Assembly: GCA_036346255.1 (NCBI GenBank)
Contig: CM070638.1
Span: 41,664,394-41,728,393, forward strand
From: Ampelocalamus luodianensis
Taxonomy: Eukaryota; Streptophyta; Magnoliopsida; Poales; Poaceae
DNA length: 64,000 nt
Direction of reading: 5' to 3'
The notes under the pieces were generated by a model. The model saw nothing but the letters and a program-made list of their open reading frames with translations, did no database searches and was not told the DNA's origin. The position numbers and the translations under genes are program-made. Positions 58,201 through 64,000 of the stretch are shown here, piece after piece; the stretch's first letter is position 1, and every line of letters begins with the position of its first letter.

Positions 58201-59811
58201 TACCGACGGCTAGCCGGAGTTGAGCGGCGGCAGTTCTACGGCAAAAGTGCACAAAGCAAAAGAGAGCTCCGCAGCAACATACAAGCGAGTGCCCAGGTAC
58301 TAGGGACTATCAGTGAACTACCTGAGCGAGGAATGGTGCTCGAGGAAGCTCAGAACTGCTGGGGCTGCGTCAGCGCCGGAGAAGAAGATGGTGACAACCC
58401 GTCTTCACGTGGATAGGATACTGGAAGCAAAACTAAAACAAATGAATGCTCGGGATAGCTCAAAGATCCTATGAGGATGCTATAAGAGCAAGGAATCGAC
58501 AAAAGGCTTACCAATCTAAATGGGAGATGAAAAGGTGTTTCATGGCCGAAAATGGTGCAAACTTCAAATTCACCGGATCCTGTCGCGCATTAGTAAAATT
58601 AGTTGAGGGGAAACCTTTAAGATATCCCAATACGCATTATGACGCGCGAAGTTGAGGATAATACCTCCCGGACACGAAGAAGGCACGAATGTGTCCGCGG
58701 GTGCGTGCTCTGGACGTGAGCTAGAGCACAAAAGTGAACCAGAGGCTACAAGCAAAGACAAGAGCTGAACTTAGTAAAAATGGAGAAGGCATTGAAGATA
58801 GAAGAGAGGGAAAACACCCGGTGGAAGCTTACCCAAGCGAGGAGCACAGGCGAGCTTCCTTCTTCTCGGTCAACAGAGAAGAAGTGAGGGAAGAAGAAGG
58901 GTACCGAGGGGGTATTATGCCCTGGAAATGACGGAGATGGAGGCGGCGTGAAGTGAGGGAGCTCCAGGAGTGGCCAACGGCAGCGGCGGATTGACGGCGT
59001 CGACTGGAGTTGTTGGCGTGCGTCGGAGCGTTGCGGCCGCATGGCACAGGATGCCTGAAGGCTGCAGCGAGAGGTGGGAGATGACCCTGACAGCGCGGGC
59101 CCACGGTGTCAGCGGCTCATCGCATGCGAGCGGACGGGGCTTAATTGACTCGGTGCACACCGTTGGATCTCGGATGGACGGCTAGGATTAGAGAGAGGGG
59201 ATCGCAACGGGCCGAAGGGGTACGTGATCTGGACCGTTGATTTTCCATCGGGTGGCTTGCGTGCGGTGCATTTAGTTGACTCGACCGAGTCAGCTCGCCT
59301 GGGTCGGGCTCGAGCCCAAGGAACAGTAGCAGCCGGTTAGGGTTTTAGGGTATGACTGATATTTAAATTGTTTTTCCTACTTTGACCAGGGCTTAAAAAT
59401 AGAAATAAAATTCCTAAAAATGTGAAATAAATCACAGAGGTCCCTGGGTAGGTCTAGTATCCATAAAAATTATTGATCCCTACTGTTAATGATATATAGT
59501 GTATAATTTAAATCCAAACATAATGTTGGTCTTTAAATTGTGTTTGAATTTTCATAGGGTTCAAAACCGTCCCAAAAATTTAGGAAAAATTATATTTATT
59601 CATGATAATTAATATAGTATTAGAATAAAGTATTTCTAGAGGAACTTTAGTATCATTTATTTCAGTTTTTAATTTGGAGTTCAAATTAAAGTGTATGTTT
59701 CATATGTATTTTGAGATTTTCCAAGTACAATATTAAAATAAAAAGTTTCAAAACATGATGCATGCTAATGAGATGCATAATAAACCTCTTTATTAATTTG
59801 GGGATGTGACA
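55260..59811. mobile_element. Solo LTR (long gypsy-type) inside the 5' LTR
   Basis: A 4552-bp unit from TGTGGGGACCCCGGG to GGGGATGTGACA is flanked by TATTC on both sides (55255-55259 and 59812-59816). It shares the family phrases of the LTRs at 31270 and 38054 (ctattcgaatagatt, ctgcaggggtgta, gagtactcgcaag). GC-rich sequence at 57780-59320 contains several open frames without recognisable products. No retroelement protein domain is present. Confidence 0.92.
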
Positions 59812-60454
59812 TATTCTTTCCTTCTTGGGCTGATCTTGTCGCATGCAATCCAAACCAACCAAAGTCTGGTTCCCTTGCTCGCTTCCTGGTGCGACCACCT
59901 GATGTGGATTGTAAACCATCTGGACGTGATCGTAAGCCTCCTGAATGTGGTCGTAGACCATCTGGACGTGGTCGTAGACCACCTGGACGTGGTCGTAGGC
60001 CACCTGGTGGTGGTCGTGAATCACCTGGTCGTGGTTGTAGACTGTTCCCACCGAGCGCTGTTCTCACCGAGTACTGTTGTCGCCGAGTATGTCTCCCGCT
60101 GAGTACTGTTCCCATTGAGTACTGTTCCCAACGAGTGCTCCTTTCGTCGAGTACTAGTCATAGAACTTCTGGAAGTGGTCATAGCCCCTCTAGAACTGGT
60201 CATAACCCCTTAGGAACTGGTCGTAGTCCTTTAGGAACTGGTCGTAGTCCTTGGGGATCTGGTCATATTCCTTTTGGAACTTGTCGTAGACCTTCTGGAG
60301 CTGGTCGTGGACCTTCTGTCCGAGTATCCCTCTCGACCACACATAGCTTCTTTTTTATAATGCACAAAACAACACTACTTTGTGAAGTAATCTCAGTTTG
60401 CAATGCCGAAACACTACTCAAAGTAATCTTGCTACTTGGTGCCGCATTAGGTTC

Positions 60455-61070
60455 CTCTTACTAACATCCAAATTGGAGGGCCATCCTGGTAACTTGGCTA
60501 TCTAGCCTAACCCTTTAAGGTTTTCTCTTGTTCTGATCTCATTACAACCTACCAGTCACATGCACATTTTGGGTTTTTTTAGGGTTCTAGGTTTTTCCAT
60601 GTAAATTCATTGAAATATAACTTAGACCAGACCTTTGTTCATGATACAATCTATTGATCTGATTGAGATTTCCTCTTTCGGCTCATGACCAAATCTCCTC
60701 ATAGCTTTGTTAAGTAGTACTGTAGGAGTCCCATTCAAGAATTCCATTGGCTGCTCACTTGGTAACTCCGGTCTATTACATCTCAGGTCGCGAATAGTGA
60801 TTATATATTTATATGGTTCTGGTACACTGGTACCAGTAATCTTTACTCATGTTTGATCGATATAATTATTAGTGTCAACAATGCTACACATTCCATTCAG
60901 GAACTAGTACAGTTAAGTGCCATAGATTTCGTCCATGAAAATTAGTAGAGATAAGGATTAATGGACAACAGTAGAGAAAATTGTTCTTTTGAACATACGA
61001 GCTAACTTGAGACCTAAAAATGTTGATGAATTTGTTAACACATGATCTGCATTTATTTTGTCCAACACAA
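60455..61070 (+). other. Upstream region of the NLR remnant
   Basis: AT-rich DNA between the LTR element and the NLR start codon. It presumably held the promoter and leader of the resistance gene, but no motif stands out enough to name. Confidence 0.4.
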
Positions 61071-61709
61071 ATGGCAGAGGTGGTACTCCTTGCTCTCACA
61101 AAGATCGGTAATGTTTTAGCAGATGAAACTGCCAAGGCCTTGATGGCCAAACTGTCTGAAAAAGTTAATAATCTGAGGGATCTGGAAGACAAGGTTGAGC
61201 AAATAAGGAAGCAGTTGACAACCATGAACAACGTCATACGAAAGATAGGCACGACATACCTCACCGACGATGTCGTCAAGGGTTGGATTGGGGAGGTGCG
61301 GAAGCTGGCCTACCGTGTTGAGGATGTAATGGGCAAGTACCAGTGAAATCGTTACCAACGAAATTTCACCGGTCCAGCGGTAACCGGCCTTACCGGCGGG
61401 GTCCGTTAGGAATCAAGCCATCTCCGAAAAAACCGGTTTTGATGAAATTTGTCCAAAAAAATTCAAAATTTCTTGAATTTTGTTCGAATTTGAATTTTTT
61501 TTTAATTTAAATCCGAAAATTTCAATTTTTTTTTAAAAAAATTCCGGCCGAGATTGGCCAAAAAATTTCGATTTTCATGGTTACTGCCCCCCCTCCATTA
61601 AAAAAACCTGATAAAGATTTCACTGGCAAGTACTCATATCACTCCCTTGAAATGGAGGAAGAATAGTTCCTGAAGAAGTACTTCATCAAAGGATCACATT
61701 ATGTCTTGG
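61071..61709 (+). pseudogene. CC-NB-LRR (NLR) resistance gene, 5' fragment broken by two insertions
   Basis: The ATG at 61071 begins MAEVVLLALTKIGNVLADET, the Rx N-terminal coiled-coil fold of grass NLRs, with LRDLEDKVEQIRKQLTTMNN and VKGWIGEVRKLAYRVEDVMG. NLRs are cytosolic immune receptors. The frame reaches GKY and is cut at 61340 by a 285-bp MITE that adds an immediate stop. Beyond it (61626) the coding sequence resumes in register as YSYHSLEMEEE, then an in-frame TAG, then FLKKYFIKGSHYV. At about 61709 a LINE ends the match. The NB-ARC and LRR parts are not in the window. The gene is dead here, though rest of it may lie beyond the LINE. Confidence 0.9.
61341..61625. mobile_element. hAT-type MITE inside the NLR coding sequence
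   Basis: Perfect 10-bp terminal inverted repeats CAGTGAAATC / GATTTCACTG and a perfect 8-bp target duplication GCAAGTAC (61333-61340 and 61626-61633) are present. The 8-bp duplication and CAGTG ends fit the hAT superfamily. The 285-bp AT-rich interior has no coding capacity. Confidence 0.92.
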
Positions 61710-64000
61710 TTTTCTTTCTTTTTTGAATGAAACTGGCAGGAGAGCTGCCTGTTATATATATAGAGAGGAAGCGGTATCGAAAGCCACGAAGTACTGGAAA
61801 AAGTTAAACAAAGACTGTAATTACAAAATATTGAAAAGCTCCAGGCTCTTGCCCCCCGCTAGGTACCAAGTTCTACCCTTCTCCTTGATCTTTGCTAGGA
61901 GTTCTAGAGGCGCGGCGGCTTTGTTATTAAAGATTCTAGCATTTCGTTCTTTCCAAATCTCCCATAGGATTAGGATGAGGGTCATTGTCCTAGATTTCCT
62001 AGGGGATCCGGTCGCCTCCACCACATTGGACCACCAATCCAATATGTTCATGCTAGGGGGCCATAGGGAGGGCTGGAGGCTATCAATTCCAAGCCAGTTC
62101 GCCATGAGCTTCCAGATTCGTCCAGAGAAGCGACACTGGGCGAAGAGATGCATAGCCGATTCCAGAATGTGTCTGCAGAGGGGGCAATAACATTGGTTTA
62201 GCCATCCCCTCGCTTCCAGTCTGTCTGAGGTCCAAAGTTTGTTTTGTATTGCCAGCCATGTGAAGATTTTGCACTTGGGGGGGGGGGGCTTGGGTTTTCC
62301 AAATTAGAGTTTTGAAGTTGGATTTGATTGATCCCAGAAAGTGTAAGGCATAGGCGGATCTTGAGGAGTAGGTTCCATTCGGGGTTTGCTTCCAAGATAT
62401 CGCGTCCGGGGTGCCTTGTGTTAGTTGGCTTTGGTTGGTTTTGATCCAAAGACCTACAAATTGTTGGATGTGATGAAGGGAAGAGACCCTCACTAAGTTT
62501 ATGTCCTACACCCACCACCCGTTTTGTAATGCTGAGGCCACAGTCTGCTTTTTGCGTTTTGATATTTCAAAAATCTTGGGGGCTAAATCTTTGGGTGCTT
62601 CTCTGTTCAACCAGGCCGAATACCAAAATTTTGCTGTCTTGCCATCCCCGAGGGAAATCCTAATTGCAGCCACAAAGAGATTTCGGTCCAAGTCATCGCA
62701 GGGGATTTCCATGCCGACCCAAGGTTTGGAGTAGTTCTTCCATTCTTCCCAGAGCCAACGCATGCGATGAGAGAGGGAGAATTGCGGGAGGTCGAGGATG
62801 CCTGCACCGCCTAGTCAAGTTAGCGGCACACTCTGCCCTAGTTAATTTTACACTTGGCCCCAGAGATGTTCTTGTGGCCTGCCCAGAAGAAGCGATGCTT
62901 GATTTTGTCTAGGGCGCGGAGGATTGACATAGGAATTTTGAAAACTGTGAGGTAGTAAATTGGAATCGAGGTGAGAACTGCTTTTACCAGCGTGGCCCAC
63001 CCTACTGGGGATAGAAGGCGCCCCTGCCAGCCCACCAATCTCCCCGCCACTTTGTCGAGGAGCGGTTTGTAGTCCACTCTACGTAACCTTTTGTAGGTGA
63101 GCTGTAATCCAAGGTATTTGATTGGAAAAGTTGATCGGATTGCAGGGCAGTCTTGGAGGATCGTGGTAAGATCTATATGGTCGCAGCTTATAGGTAGCAC
63201 CGTGCTTTTTTGGAAGTTGGTATAAAGCCAGTTGCATTCCCAAAGTTGAGGATGATCTGGGTGGTTGTTTGGATCTCGCTTATGCTAGGGTTGATGAAAA
63301 TGGCTACGTCATCCACGTAAATGGAGGTTCTGAGTCTGGCAAAGCGATCTCTCGTGGAGGTGAGGTAACCCAAGTCCGTAGCTGCTTCAAGAAGACTTTG
63401 TATGGGGTCAATGGCCAGTATGAAGAGGAAGGGTGAGAGGGGGTCTCCTTGCCGCAACCCCCTTCTGTGGATGATCGTGTTCCCAGGAATGCTGTTGAGG
63501 ACGACTTTGGACAAGGCGAATCTTAAGAGGGCCACCACCCAGTTTGTCCATCTGTGGGGGAACCCCCTTTTACTTAGGAGATCCAGGAGGTAATCCCAAC
63601 GGACCGAATCGAAGGCCTTTGCAATGTCTAGTTTTAGGAAGAGCGAGGGGGTCTTCGAGCGGTGGAGTTTTCTTATCAAGTTGCAAACATATAGGAAGTT
63701 GTCGTGGATGCTTCTTGTTTTGATGAAGGCACTCTGACTTGCAAGACCATGCTATGCAAAAACGGCGCCAACCGGCGTGCTAGCGTTTTGGCAATCCATT
63801 TCCTGATCCCATGAATGAGGCTGATGGGTCTAAAGCCTTGCACTTTATGAGCTCCCTCCTTTTTTTGGAATCAGCACTATATTTGCTGTATTTAGCAAAT
63901 GAAGGTAAGACGTGCGAAGGGAGTAGAAGCTGTGAAAGACTACCATAATGTCAGCTTTGATGGTTGACCAGCAAGCTTTGTAGAAATTTATTGAGAAACC
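61710..64000 (-). mobile_element. L1-type LINE, minus strand, runs off the window
   Basis: The 3' end is an A-rich tail on the minus strand (forward T-rich tract at about 61711-61724) joining the NLR sequence. ORF2 is read in several shifted frames. Reverse transcriptase is at 63679-63188 (KLDIAKAFDSVRWDYLL, LRQGDPLSPFLFI, catalytic YVDD) and RT thumb-like sequence at 63200-62838 (FPIKYLGLQLTYKRLRRVDY). The C-terminal zinc-binding region lies at 62763-61821 (MRWLWEEWKNYSKPWVG, LIWKTQAPPP, HLFAQCRFSGRIWKLM, LILWEIWKERNARIFNNKAA). A run of Gs near 62278-62289 coincides with one frameshift. Degenerate and immobile as it stands. Confidence 0.9.

Larger units (their letters stand above)
52577..60449 (-). 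mobile_element. Non-autonomous LTR retrotransposon (short internal region)
   Basis: A perfect 5-bp duplication GGTTC flanks it (52572-52576 and 60450-60454). LTRs: 3' LTR 52577-53844 and 5' LTR 54562-60449; the latter holds a 4.55-kb insertion. On the minus strand the LTR runs TGATGTGGCACC...CGTATCA. The primer-binding site is TGGTATCAAAGC (54547-54558), matching initiator tRNA-Met, and the polypurine tract gaagggggagggg (53846-53858) precedes the 3' LTR. Only 717 bp separate the LTRs, with no RT or integrase, so mobility must have depended on another element. Confidence 0.93.

Noticed and set aside
58446..59185. Open frames on both strands in the GC-rich part of a solo LTR
   Set aside because: No conserved domain, several frames open at once, and the region belongs to a bounded LTR.

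Overview
The window reads as nuclear DNA of a grass (Poaceae), most likely panicoid, although the species cannot be fixed from the sequence. The evidence is the GT-AG split genes, GC-rich gene 5' ends beside AT-rich flanks, Stowaway MITEs with CTCCCTCCGT-type ends, CACTA elements with CACTCGGGA-type subterminal repeats, and deeply nested Ty3/gypsy and Ty1/copia LTR elements. I saw no bacterial, plasmid, CRISPR, rRNA or tRNA feature. Layout: 1-9.4 kb is gene-poor. It holds a broken X8 (callose/glucan-binding) gene at 4.05-4.57 kb, a weak minus-strand candidate gene at 6.5-7.8 kb and a CpG-rich block at 8.4-9.2 kb. A CACTA element fills 9386-14804 and contains a second CACTA at 11819-13423 with a perfect 3-bp target duplication. 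Stowaway DNA and GC-rich islands without recognisable genes follow to 18.8 kb. The main gene lies on the minus strand, 24068 to 18869. Five exons encode a non-RD receptor-like cytoplasmic kinase domain, and six further exons downstream encode a coatomer beta'-like WD40 domain. All splice phases agree, so a single kinase-WD40 fusion of about 600 residues is plausible. A possible 5'UTR exon ends at 24953. A short unrecognised plus-strand gene candidate starts at 26102. From 27.5 to 52 kb the DNA is a stack of retroelements: a decayed minus-strand gypsy element, LTRs in opposite orientations, a lone copia 3' LTR, and then a copia element (36173-51357) sitting inside a Stowaway MITE. That copia is itself split by two solo LTRs, one of which carries a third solo LTR. 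Target-site duplications (GAAAC, ACCGA, TTCAA, GAGGT) give the order of insertion. At 52577-60449 lies a non-autonomous minus-strand LTR element with GGTTC duplications, only about 0.7 kb of internal DNA and a protease-like fragment. Its 5' LTR holds a 4.55-kb solo LTR (TATTC duplications). Its main open frame runs through the polypurine tract into the 3' LTR, where it becomes a proline-rich repeat. The right end has the start of a CC-NB-LRR resistance gene (61071). It was cut by a hAT-type MITE (8-bp duplication), carries a stop codon, and is then interrupted by an L1-type LINE on the minus strand that runs off the window. The likely living host gene is therefore the kinase-WD40 locus. The X8 and NLR genes look dead and most other coding sequence belongs to transposable elements.
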